Below are positions 1-7,121 of a DNA stretch of 25,388 bases, one piece after another; the stretch's first letter is position 1, and every line of letters starts with the position of its first letter. The notes beneath the pieces were generated by a model. It was not told the DNA's origin. It searched no databases and saw only the letters and a program-made list of their open reading frames with translations. The stretch is from CAYYJM01 sp964471755 (GTDB lineage Bacteria; Planctomycetota; Planctomycetia; Gemmatales; Gemmataceae): assembly GCA_964471755.1 (NCBI GenBank), contig CAYYJM010000063.1, forward strand, positions 1 through 25,388, written 5' to 3'. The position numbers and the translations under genes are program-made.

Positions 1-626
1 TCCTTGATCATTGTCAGGGTGAGGCGATTTTTCCCGTCGGCCCGGTAGAACATGCCGTTGCCGTCGCCCAGGCCGTTTTGACTGCTGGAGCCGGCCTGCC
101 AGCCGGGGTTCCAGCGGGACTCCCCCCACTGCCAGTTGGCACCGCTGACCCCCTTGTAGTTGGTCTGGCCGATTTGCCCGCTCAGATCGGCGGCGTTGGT
201 CCGCGGCCCTGACATCGCCCGGTCACTGGGGCACAGGAAGGTCTTGATCTGCGTGGCGATGGCCGTGGGGTTGGAGTTCAGCGTCGCGTTGTTGGCGATG
301 CCGGCCGTCCGATATAGGTTCTCTTGCTCGACATTGGGAAGGATCCGGGCCAGCCAACTCCAGTTGGAGCCGCCCATGCCCCAGGTCGAACTTTGCCCGC
401 TCTCGGGGGAACTGTCGTAGGGAATCCGACCGTTGGCATCGTGGAAACTGTGAACCGCAATGCCAAGCTGCTTGAGGTTGTTCTGGCACTGGGCCCGGGC
501 GGCGGCCTCGCGGACCTTCTGGACGGCGGGCAGCAGCAGCCCGATCAGGATAGCGATGATGGCGATGACGACGAGCAGTTCGATCAGCGTGAACGCGGCG
601 TGAAACCGGCGTCGGACTCGGAACAT
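1..626 (-). CDS. DUF1559 prepilin-type (pseudopilin-like) protein, 3' end outside window
   Basis: The reading frame is open from an ATG at 626 to the left window edge (about 208 codons), so the C-terminus is missing. The N-terminus is a short basic leader followed by AFTLIELLVVIAIIAILIG, the class III prepilin cleavage and membrane helix, then LLPAVQKVREAAARAQCQNN and LKQLGIAVHSFHD, the hallmark of DUF1559 proteins. Cleavage would fall between Ala11 and Phe12, with Glu at +5; Ala replaces the usual Gly. A FLCPSD motif follows near residue 130, as is usual in the family. A strong ribosome-binding site (GAGGAGGTG) lies just upstream of the ATG and fixes the start. The family is greatly expanded in planctomycetes and is thought to form envelope pilus- or secretion-like structures; exact roles are mostly unknown. 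It follows a lipoprotein gene by 87 nt on the same strand and is probably cotranscribed with it. Confidence 0.93.
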   Translation of the reverse strand, partial: MFRVRRRFHAAFTLIELLVVIAIIAILIGLLLPAVQKVREAAARAQCQNNLKQLGIAVHSFHDANGRIPYDSSPESGQSSTWGMGGSNWSWLARILPNVEQENLYRTAGIANNATLNSNPTAIATQIKTFLCPSDRAMSGPRTNAADLSGQIGQTNYKGVSGANWQWGESRWNPGWQAGSSSQNGLGDGNGMFYRADGKNRLTLTMIK

Positions 627-713
627 GAAACACCTCCTCGGAACAAAGGACAACCAGGATGAAGGACGACCCGGCCGGGTGTCCGGAGGCCCCCGGCTCG
701 GTGCATCGAAACG

Positions 714-1154
714 TTACTTGCTGAGGAGCAAGTCGTATGCATTGGGTTTGGGATTCGTGACTACCTCGATAGACAGAGGTGTTTTCAGGGGATCGCTGAA
801 CACGGCGGCCAGCGGCGATTTGGGCACGATTGGCTTGGTGGAGTCCACCTCCTGCTCCACGGCAACCGTCACCTTGTACCAGCCGGCCGCGGCACCGGGT
901 TTGCCGTTGGTGTACAGGGTGTACTTCCCGTTCTCGATGGTGCCCGTGGCCTCGAGGTTCGTGCTGTTCCCCTTGCTGGTGTCAGGGCGGAACGTCAGGG
1001 ATCCCTTGGCCAGCGGTTTGGCATCGACTGACACCACTCCGCTCACCGGAAGGAGGCTGGCACCGCCGCCGCAACCGACCACCCCCACCAGGAGGAGACC
1101 GACGAGCCCGACGACCCGCGCGCAGCGAGGGGTTCCTGAGATGGTTGCCGACAT
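714..1154 (-). CDS. Small secreted lipoprotein, transthyretin/carboxypeptidase-regulatory-like
   Basis: This 146-residue protein has a lipoprotein signal: a basic N-region, a hydrophobic stretch (VVGLVGLLLVGVVGC) and a lipobox Cys at residue 28. The mature part begins PVSGVVSVDAKPLAKGSLTF and continues with GTIENGKYTLYT, the pattern of the small beta-sandwich (carboxypeptidase regulatory-like) lipoproteins commonly found next to DUF1559 genes in planctomycetes. The ATG at 1154 was chosen over longer in-frame versions because it directly precedes the signal peptide and has a GAGGAG site about 9 nt upstream. It sits between the multihaem cytochrome gene (58 nt upstream) and the DUF1559 gene (87 nt downstream), consistent with an operon. 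Its molecular role is unknown; it may be an outer-membrane-anchored partner of the pseudopilin, which is inference from neighbourhood. Confidence 0.88.
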   Translation of the reverse strand: MSATISGTPRCARVVGLVGLLLVGVVGCGGGASLLPVSGVVSVDAKPLAKGSLTFRPDTSKGNSTNLEATGTIENGKYTLYTNGKPGAAAGWYKVTVAVEQEVDSTKPIVPKSPLAAVFSDPLKTPLSIEVVTNPKPNAYDLLLSK

Positions 1155-1212
1155 GGGATAAGATCTCCTCGATGACACGAAACAAACAGTCGATGTCGGG
1201 CTCCTGAGTCCC

Positions 1213-3153
1213 TCAACGCAACTTCTCGGCAAACCAGCGCTGGAGAGCCTCCGGCCGTCGCGGATGGAGATCCAGGATGGTTTGAAACTCCGTTCGCGCC
1301 TGGGTGGTCTCACCTCGATGGATGAGGTGAGCGACGCGCAGCAGGCGCATGTCCACGTTGGTCGGGTCGAACTGGAGTACGGCCTCACATTCGGCCCGGG
1401 CTTGCGGCCAGTCGTTGGCCTCACTCCACAGTCGGGCACGTCCGAAGCGGTAAGACGCCGACCAGGGATTGCGGACGAGGGCCCGCTCCCAGTAGCCCAG
1501 AGAGGCGTCACGCTGGCCCAGGGCGTCGGCGTAGAGGGCGGCGTTGGCCAGGGCGCGTTCGCGCTGGGGGGCGACGGCGAGGGCCTTCTCGGTACTGGCC
1601 AGGGCCTCGCCGGCCCGCTTCTGCTGCCAGAACGCCTGCCCTCGGGCTTCCCATGCGGCGACATCATTCGGCTGCCGACGAACTGCCTTCTCCAACAGGT
1701 CCAGGGCTGTCCCGCTCAACTGGCGCTGGATCGGGCTGGGATCCCGCGCCAGATCCATGAGGGCCAGCCCCAGGTCGCGGTCGCGATCCGGGTCCGGCGA
1801 CTCGACCAGGCTCTGATGGAAGTGGCGCAGAGGGCTTTCGCCGCTCCGCAGCACTCGCGGCGTCATCCCGGCCGGAGGAGCCTTCGGCTGGCGAACGATG
1901 CGATGGTCGGTGGTTGTCGTGTGGCCAATGTCGGCGCTGGGTCGGCGCGGCATGTGACAGGCCATGCAACTGTCCTCGGCGTTCTGCTGCCGACGCTGGG
2001 CCAGCGGCACGGCGCAACTGCTTTCCGCGTGGCATTGCAAACAACGATCGCGGAAAAAGGCCACCTTGCTCTCGGCAGGCGGAACGGCGTGCGGATCGTG
2101 GCAGCTAACGCAGCCCATCTTCCGGGAGCCCTGGCTGTCCTTGTAGCAACGGCTCTGGTGCATCTGTTCGACGTGTCCCACAAACTGCTGTTCGGTTGCC
2201 TCGGCCGGGCGGACGAACACGGACCAGAACAGATGCAGGGGAAGACCCGGGCGGTAATCGTAAACACCCCGCCCCCGACGAATGACCCGGCTGGCTCCTT
2301 GCAGATGGCATTGTTCACACACGGCCTCCCGCAAGACAGGCTCCAGATGGGCCGGGTTGACGATGGTATCGTCCACCGCGCCGACCTGCTCCCCGCGTTC
2401 CCGCCGCGCCACGTGCAATTCGCCGGGACCGTGGCAGCGTTCACAACCGATAGCATGTCCCTGGAAGGGGGGGGAAGCATAGTGGTTGATTGTGTCCGAA
2501 ATCGGTTCGGCCCGGTCGCTGTGACAGAACAGGCACTCCGGGACAATTTCGCGTCCGAAGCCGACGCGCTGCTGCGAATAGCCGGGGGACAGACCCCACG
2601 TCTGCCTGTCCGCAAACCAGCTGATCGGTGACTGGTAGAGGTAACCATCGCGGTTGATCAGGTAGGACCGGGCACGTTCGCCAGAGCCCACCACGAAATC
2701 AACCTCAACGCGGACGTCCGTCAGCACCGCGCCGTCGGAGCCCAGGCACGTCTGGCGATGGAACAGGCGCTCCCCCTGCTGTTCCACCTGGTAGCGAAAG
2801 CCGTCCGCCTCGAACGGGTTCCCTTTGTTCCGATCATCAGGCAGCGCGGAAGCCTGCGTCACCGGAGCGAGGGACCGCCCCATGGGGTGTTGGCGGTAGC
2901 TCTCGGCCTCCTTTGGATGACAACCGGCACAGACTGCCGTGCCTACGTAGCGAGTTTCCGGATGGACGTTCCGGTAGGGGGTGGCATAGGTCAGGCGCGG
3001 ATCTTGATCCGAGTGTACCGACTCCGTCTCCTGAAAAGCAACACAAACAACGAGAATCGTCAGGCCAACGGCCACCACGACGACGATGCCGATAAACAGC
3101 GTTCGACGCCGATTCCTGTCCAGTTCCTCGAGCGAGCGGACGTTGGCACTCAT
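1213..3153 (-). CDS. Membrane-anchored seven-haem c-type cytochrome with C-terminal TPR repeats
   Basis: The 646-residue protein has one N-terminal membrane span (residues about 19-40, rich in Val/Ile), which would put the rest outside the cytoplasm. Seven CXXCH haem c sites are visible: CAGCH 75-79, CLFCH 207-211, CERCH 237-241, CEQCH 279-283, CVSCH 348-352, CLQCH 371-375 and CMACH 396-400. Residues about 470-646 form TPR-like helical repeats (AALYADALGQRDASLGYWER and similar). The architecture resembles cytochrome c554-type/TPR proteins widespread in planctomycetes and Acidobacteria; the electron donor and acceptor are unknown. It is the first gene of a likely three-gene minus-strand operon with a lipoprotein and a DUF1559 pseudopilin. 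No strong ribosome-binding site is visible before the ATG at 3153, so the start is slightly less certain, but the basic region plus membrane helix fits it. Confidence 0.92.
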   Translation of the reverse strand: MSANVRSLEELDRNRRRTLFIGIVVVVAVGLTILVVCVAFQETESVHSDQDPRLTYATPYRNVHPETRYVGTAVCAGCHPKEAESYRQHPMGRSLAPVTQASALPDDRNKGNPFEADGFRYQVEQQGERLFHRQTCLGSDGAVLTDVRVEVDFVVGSGERARSYLINRDGYLYQSPISWFADRQTWGLSPGYSQQRVGFGREIVPECLFCHSDRAEPISDTINHYASPPFQGHAIGCERCHGPGELHVARRERGEQVGAVDDTIVNPAHLEPVLREAVCEQCHLQGASRVIRRGRGVYDYRPGLPLHLFWSVFVRPAEATEQQFVGHVEQMHQSRCYKDSQGSRKMGCVSCHDPHAVPPAESKVAFFRDRCLQCHAESSCAVPLAQRRQQNAEDSCMACHMPRRPSADIGHTTTTDHRIVRQPKAPPAGMTPRVLRSGESPLRHFHQSLVESPDPDRDRDLGLALMDLARDPSPIQRQLSGTALDLLEKAVRRQPNDVAAWEARGQAFWQQKRAGEALASTEKALAVAPQRERALANAALYADALGQRDASLGYWERALVRNPWSASYRFGRARLWSEANDWPQARAECEAVLQFDPTNVDMRLLRVAHLIHRGETTQARTEFQTILDLHPRRPEALQRWFAEKLR

Positions 3154-3415
3154 GCAATCTTTAATCCCGACTCCAGCTCACAGACTCGCAGGAAACAGCC
3201 GATTTATGACTATCGTTTTCCCGAGCCGACCGGAACCTGCGGTGACAAAGAAAATGGATGGGTAGTTTCTAACCGGTCGTTTCTGACGTGTCAAGCAGGT
3301 ACACCAGATAAAAGTTGCCGCGATGCCGCGACGAGAGACAACTCCCTTGCTCCCTCCCCGGCTGAGACGCTGGCGAGGGAAGCGGGCACCGGTGAGATGC
3401 CCGTGCCCTGGCGGG

Positions 3416-4036
3416 TTATTTCTCCTTCCGGTCCTCCGGTTGCTTGATCTCCGGCTTCTTCTCCTCGGGCTTCTTCTCCTCGGGCTTCTTGATCTCCGGT
3501 TGTTTCACTTCGGGCTTCTTCTCCACCGCCACGCGTTCGGTCACGTCCCCCTTGACCTTGCCGGTTTTCGTGAAGCTCACGCTGCCACTCTTGCCGGTAA
3601 CCTTGTACTCGACCTCCTTATCGACGCCGACCGTGTCTCCAGAGACGTAGATCGGGTAGCCGGCATGCTGCTTCGCGTCCTTGTTGTCGATCGTGACCTT
3701 GATGTCCGCCAGGTCGGAACCATCGACGACGAGGATGATCGAGCCCGCCGTCACATTCCCACTGGCCGACGTCGGATGGCTGCACACCGCCGGTGCCGTG
3801 ACCACGGGACCACACGCGAAGGGAACGGCGGGCACGCAGGTCACGGTGCAGACCGGCGCGGGCGGGCAGCAGGGCGTCACGCAGACCGGAACGCAGGGGA
3901 CGTAGCAGGGCGTCGGACACGGGGCACAGCTGGGCACGCTGTACGACACGGTCGGGTAGCAGGCCCCACCAGGAGCCAGGCTCCCCACCACGAGCAGAAC
4001 CAGAAACGAGGCAACCAGGGCCAGTCCACGAGTCAT
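3416..4036 (-). CDS. Secreted Cys/Pro-rich protein with TIGR03000-like domain and Lys/Glu/Pro tail
   Basis: The ATG at 4036 has an AAGGAG site 8 nt upstream and starts a signal peptide (MTRGLALVASFLVLLVVGSL), giving 206 residues; a longer in-frame start at 4081 would bury the signal. The mature N-terminal part is unusual: twelve Cys within about 62 residues, spaced by Pro/Val (CAPCPTPCYVPCVPVCVTPC), suggesting extensive disulfide bonding or metal binding outside the cell. A beta-rich module follows (GSIILVVDGSDLADIKVTID ... YKVTGKSGSVSFTKTGKVKG) that resembles the planctomycete TIGR03000 domain, though the match is weak by eye. The last 35 residues are a highly charged tail of repeated EKKPE/EIKKPE/EIKQPE units, possibly cell-wall or polyanion interacting. 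No function is known. It is monocistronic, pointing away from the DUF2071 gene. Confidence 0.82.
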   Translation of the reverse strand: MTRGLALVASFLVLLVVGSLAPGGACYPTVSYSVPSCAPCPTPCYVPCVPVCVTPCCPPAPVCTVTCVPAVPFACGPVVTAPAVCSHPTSASGNVTAGSIILVVDGSDLADIKVTIDNKDAKQHAGYPIYVSGDTVGVDKEVEYKVTGKSGSVSFTKTGKVKGDVTERVAVEKKPEVKQPEIKKPEEKKPEEKKPEIKQPEDRKEK

Positions 4037-4199
4037 CACGCACTCCTTACCTCTGCGGCTTCGCGGCCGAGCCACCTTCATTCGGTGGGGAACTCTGCGC
4101 CGGAAGTCTGCCCAGTCTTCCAGGATTACGCCGTCATGATAGACGATTCCGAGCGGAAGGGGTTTGCTATTTCGGCTCGCCGTGCGGTAGGCTGGGGAA

Positions 4200-4943
4200 A
4201 TGCACCCCGCGTTACGTCATCTGGATCATCGTCCCTGGCCGATTCCCGATCGGCCCTGGACCTGGCGTCAGAGCTGGTACGATCTCCTCTTCGCCCACTG
4301 GCGCGTGCCGGTCGATGTGCTTCGGCCGATGATCCCCGCCGGGCTGAACCTTCAGGACTTCGACGGTTCTGCCTGGCTCGGCGTCATCCCTTTCCGCATG
4401 GCCGGCGTCATGCGTCGGCCCTTCCCCGACCTGCCCTGGGTGTCTGCTTTTCCGGAGCTGAACGTCCGCACCTACGTCGAACGCGGTGGCAAGCCGGGCG
4501 TCTGGTTCTTCAGCCTGGATGCCCGGAACGGGCTCGCCGTCTGGGCGGCGCGGCGCTGGTTCCATCTGCCCTACTTCCTGGCGGACATGACCTTCCAGCG
4601 TCAGGCGGAGTGGGTCGTCTACCGTTCCGAACGGCCGAGGACCACGCCACCCGTTCGGTTCACGGCACGCTATCGCCCGGCGGGCGGCGGCTTTCACGCT
4701 CGACCTGGTTCGCTGGAGGCGTTCCTGGTCGAACGCTACTGTCTCTACGCTCAGGGGCCGGATGGTCGGCTTCATCGGGGCGAGGTGCATCACGAGCCCT
4801 GGACGCTGCACCCGGCCGAGGCCGAGATCGATCCACGGGAATTGCTGGCCACGCACGGTCTGGACGTCGGCACGACGCCGCCACTGCTTCACTTCACGCC
4901 GAGCGTCGATGTCGTGACCTGGTCGCTCACTCCGTGCGATTAG
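4200..4943 (+). CDS. DUF2071 (YqjF-like) family protein
   Basis: A 247-residue cytosolic protein without signal peptide or membrane segments. The sequence has the DUF2071 pattern: WYDLLFAHWRVPVDVLRPMI near the N-terminus, GSAWLGVIPFRMAGV, the region around PELNVRTYVERGGKPGVWFF (residues about 80-105), the central YRPAGGG and a C-terminal HFTPSVDVVTW. Length matches the family (about 230-250). The biochemical activity of DUF2071 proteins is not established. The ATG at 4200 is preceded by a weak G-rich site (GGCTGGGG). It is a single-gene unit followed within 15 nt by a long inverted repeat that could act as its transcript end. The overlapping long frame in another register is a shadow. Confidence 0.9.
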   Translation: MHPALRHLDHRPWPIPDRPWTWRQSWYDLLFAHWRVPVDVLRPMIPAGLNLQDFDGSAWLGVIPFRMAGVMRRPFPDLPWVSAFPELNVRTYVERGGKPGVWFFSLDARNGLAVWAARRWFHLPYFLADMTFQRQAEWVVYRSERPRTTPPVRFTARYRPAGGGFHARPGSLEAFLVERYCLYAQGPDGRLHRGEVHHEPWTLHPAEAEIDPRELLATHGLDVGTTPPLLHFTPSVDVVTWSLTPCD

Positions 4944-4957
4944 GCGTCGGCGCAGTT

Positions 4958-5115
4958 TGTCAGAGCCGCGCACGCAGCGAGCCTTCAGGCGAGCGGAGTA
5001 AGCGCACCACGACCTGCACCTCAGGGCGGTGCAGACGCATCACCGCCCACGCGTCCAGGCCTCGGTGCGCTTACTCCGCTCGGCCTGCGGCCTCGCTGCG
5101 TGCGCGGCTCTGACA
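4958..5115. repeat. Long near-perfect inverted repeat (arms about 51 bp)
   Basis: Arms 4958-5008 and 5064-5115 are reverse complements except for a few bases in the middle. The outer block TGTCAGAGCCGCGCACGCAG and the inner block CGAGCGGAGTAAGCGCACC are perfectly paired. The 55-nt loop holds a smaller GGGCGGT/ACCGCCC pair. There is no coding capacity. It lies just after the stop of the DUF2071 gene and could stabilise or end its transcript, but its size and quality look more like a REP/MITE-type mobile palindrome. Confidence 0.8.
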
Positions 5116-5285
5116 GCCCGTGACGTGGGGACTATCTCGAGACGGCTCCTTCGGCAAATCTTGCCACATCCTGGCAACAGTTACAAACGGACGAGTCATA
5201 CCCCGGCTCTCGGAACAGGGCTCGATATCCGGAAGTGCTGTTTCACCCAAGAGTTAGAGTTTTTCGAGATCGATTCGGTCACGAA

Positions 5286-5301
5286 CGGCACGGACGTTGC
5301 G
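5286..5301 (+). promoter_or_regulatory. Candidate sigma-54 (-24/-12) promoter
   Basis: CGGCACGGACGTTGCG has GG at 5287-5288 and GC at 5299-5300, exactly 10 nt apart, with GGCACG and TTGC as in the sigma-54 consensus TGGCACG-N4-TTGCW. It departs from consensus at the first and last base. Predicted transcription start is about 5311. No protein gene follows; a set of hairpins ending in a terminator-like structure does. Confidence 0.5.
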
Positions 5302-5311
5302 TATTAGAAGT

Positions 5312-5532
5312 GCGACCCGATCCGAACGAGGGAGTTCGGACGACACCCGACGCGACTCGTCCCCCCGAGTCCGTCAGCCGAGGTAGACAGGCGGCCAACC
5401 GCAGGTTCCCCCACCTGCCCGCACCGCCGACTGCTCTGGAAAGTGCCGTGGAACTCCCGCCTGTCCCCCTCCGCCGGAAACCGAATCCCCGAGGGCCGCT
5501 TGCTTCCCCCGCAAGCGGCCTCCTCTTCTTTT
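5312..5532 (+). ncRNA. Candidate structured noncoding RNA with repeated UCCCC loops
   Basis: About 220 nt lie between a sigma-54-like promoter and a terminator-like hairpin, with no convincing reading frame. Hairpins visible in order: (1) TCCGAAC/GTTCGGA at 5321-5340, loop GAGGGA; (2) 5349-5375, a 10-bp stem with one bulged C and a TCCCCC loop; (3) a 9-bp outer stem GACAGGCGG/CCGCCTGTC (5386-5394 with 5457-5465) enclosing GCAGGT/ACCTGC (5401-5418), again with loop TCCCCC; (4) the terminal 10-bp hairpin 5494-5520 with loop TTCCCCC. Two more T-C4/5 tracts at 5464-5469 and 5486-5490 lie outside strong stems. C-rich loops of this kind are known in some bacterial small RNAs that pair with G-rich Shine-Dalgarno sequences; that role here is inference. 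No known family was recognised. Confidence 0.45.
5494..5532 (+). terminator. Rho-independent-like terminator of the candidate RNA
   Basis: A perfect 10-bp GC-rich stem GGCCGCTTGC/GCAAGCGGCC (5494-5503 with 5511-5520) with a 7-nt loop is followed by the pyrimidine tract TCCTCTTCTTTT. The tail is interrupted by C residues, so termination may be imperfect. Confidence 0.5.
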
Positions 5533-5550
5533 GGTGCAGCGGTTCAGCCC

Positions 5551-5762
5551 ATGTAGGGTGGGCGGGAGCGCCACCGACGACCGACACTCTTCTCAACCCG
5601 CAACAGCGGAGGCCCACCAATCCTCGCTCGGGAGCGCAGCGACACCGTTCGGACAAAGGCATCTGCGGTGTCGCTGCGCTCCCGAGCGAGGATTGGTGGG
5701 CCTCCGCTAGTTCGGCTTTCCGGGACGATTGGGCGTCGGTGGCGCTCCCGCCCACCCTACAT
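5551..5762. repeat. 212-bp nested palindromic element (REP/MITE-like)
   Basis: Two perfect inverted repeats are nested. The outer 28-bp arms are 5551-5578 and 5735-5762 (starting ATGTAGGGTGGGCGGG). The inner 43-bp arms are 5605-5647 and 5666-5708, separated by an 18-nt loop. Between outer and inner arms, each side carries 26 nt that do not pair, giving a symmetric internal bulge. Long frames across this element on both strands are by-products of the palindrome. The geometry looks like a non-autonomous palindromic repeat that received a second palindrome; no transposase gene is present. Confidence 0.85.
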
Positions 5763-5972
5763 TCCGATGGCTCTCCATTTGGTGCGGCTGACGCCTGGCA
5801 GTTCAGCGAAGCAGAGCGTGGCATCGGCGTTTGAGATCCGCTAGCATGTCCGACACCGATCGGGAAAGTCGGACGCCGTGTTCGGCCCAGGCTCCCCCCG
5901 AAGGCCGTCTTTCCGGCCGACCGCTGGCTGGCCACCACAGACGGATCCGGTTCCGACGATCGAGGCGTGACC

Positions 5973-7121
5973 ATGTCCACCGGCCCCTTCTCCGGCCTGC
6001 TCGTCGTCGATCTGACGCGCGTCCTGGCCGGGCCGTTCTGCACCATGACCCTCGCCGAACTCGGCGCTCGCGTCATCAAGATCGAGAACCCCGACGGCGG
6101 CGACGACACCCGCCAGTTCGTCCCCGAATACCAGGGCCGATCGGCCTACTTCCTGTCGCTCAACCGCGGCAAGGAGAGCCTCGCCCTCAACCTGAAACGG
6201 TCGGCCGATCGAGAGATGCTCCTCTGCCTCGTGCGGGCGGCCGACGTTCTCGTCGAGAATTATCGCCCCGGCACCCTGGAGAAGCTCGGCCTCGGCGAGG
6301 ACGTGCTGCGTGCCGAGAATCCGCGTCTGATCTACGCGACCATCTCCGGTTTCGGCCATACCGGGCCGTGGAGTCAGCGGCCGGCCTACGACATGATCAT
6401 CCAGGCCCTGGGAGGGCTGATGAGCCTGACCGGCAGCCCGGGCGGCGAACCGACCAAGGCCGGCACCTCGGTCGCCGACCTGGCCAGCGGACTCTACGCG
6501 ACCATCGGCATCGCCGCCGCCCTGTACGAGCGGGAGAGGACAGGACAGGGCGGCCGGGTGGACATCGCCATGCTCGACAGCCTGCTCGCGCTGCTCGAAC
6601 ACGGCATCATGCGCTACGCCGCCACTGGCCAGGTGCCCGGTCCGATCGGCAACCGCCATCCGTCGATCACACCGTTCGATCTGTTCGCCACCGCGGATCG
6701 GCCCCTGATCATCGCCATCGGCAATGATGGCCTGTTCGCCCGACTGTGCCAGACGCTCGGCCAGCCGGGATGGGCCGACGAGCCACGCTACCGGACGAAC
6801 CAGGACCGAACGCGCCATCACGCGGAGTTGAAGGTCGACCTGGAAGCGCTCTTGACGACGCAGTCGGCCGCCCACTGGATCGGCATCCTGGAAGCGGCCG
6901 GCGTGCCGTGCGCCCGGGTGCAGACAGTCGGTGACGCCGTCGAGATGGAGCAGATCCAGGCCCGGAACATGATCGTGACGGCCGACGGTCTTCGCATGGT
7001 CGGCAATCCGATCAAGATCGGCGGCCATGCCGATGTGCCGACGCGCCGGCCGGCCCCGGACCTCGACGCGGACGGCGAGCACATTCGCCAGGAGTTCGGA
7101 CCTTCCAGGGAGTCTCGATGA
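5973..7121 (+). CDS. CaiB/BaiF family (class III) CoA-transferase
   Basis: The 382-residue protein begins GPFSGLLVVDLTRVLAGPFC, followed by LGARVIKIENPDGGDDTR, LSLNRGKESLALNLK, and VENYRPGTLEKLGL, all standard class III CoA-transferase segments. ISGFGHTGPW and AYDMIIQALGGLMSLTG lead to VADLASGLYA, whose Asp is residue 169 from this start, matching the catalytic Asp169 of formyl-CoA transferase. Family members move CoA between carboxylic acids such as formate/oxalate, carnitine or benzylsuccinate; the substrate here cannot be read from sequence. ATG 5973 was preferred over GTG 5967 because the GAGG site sits 7 nt before the ATG and only 1 nt before the GTG. The stop overlaps the ATG of the transporter gene (ATGA), indicating translational coupling. 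Confidence 0.93.
   Translation: MSTGPFSGLLVVDLTRVLAGPFCTMTLAELGARVIKIENPDGGDDTRQFVPEYQGRSAYFLSLNRGKESLALNLKRSADREMLLCLVRAADVLVENYRPGTLEKLGLGEDVLRAENPRLIYATISGFGHTGPWSQRPAYDMIIQALGGLMSLTGSPGGEPTKAGTSVADLASGLYATIGIAAALYERERTGQGGRVDIAMLDSLLALLEHGIMRYAATGQVPGPIGNRHPSITPFDLFATADRPLIIAIGNDGLFARLCQTLGQPGWADEPRYRTNQDRTRHHAELKVDLEALLTTQSAAHWIGILEAAGVPCARVQTVGDAVEMEQIQARNMIVTADGLRMVGNPIKIGGHADVPTRRPAPDLDADGEHIRQEFGPSRESR

Noticed and set aside
714..1667. Longer version of the lipoprotein starting at 1667
   Set aside because: It overlaps the cytochrome gene and hides the lipoprotein signal; ATG 1154 has a GAGGAG site.
1264..2631. 455-codon frame opposite the cytochrome gene
   Set aside because: Antisense shadow of a gene with seven CXXCH sites.
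3356..3415. CGGGCA/TGCCCG hairpin after the Cys-rich protein gene as terminator
   Set aside because: There is no T-tract on the minus strand and the stem is only 6 bp, so it is not supported.
3323..5113. 596-codon plus-strand frame spanning two genes
   Set aside because: It overlaps the Cys-rich protein gene in antisense and the DUF2071 gene in another register, and its translation is Arg-rich without domains.
5819..5834. Fourth sigma-54-like site upstream of the CoA-transferase (TGGCATCGGCGTTTGA)
   Set aside because: The -24 half is good but the -12 half has TG instead of the invariant GC.
5848..5874. GTCCGAC/GTCGGAC inverted repeat before the CoA-transferase as an operator
   Set aside because: A 7-bp stem in a GC-rich spacer full of palindromes is too weak to support on its own.
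5235..6109. Long frames on both strands across 5235-5834 and 5279-6109
   Set aside because: They run through the nested palindrome and candidate RNA, have low-complexity Arg/Pro/Ser composition, no family motif and no ribosome-binding site.
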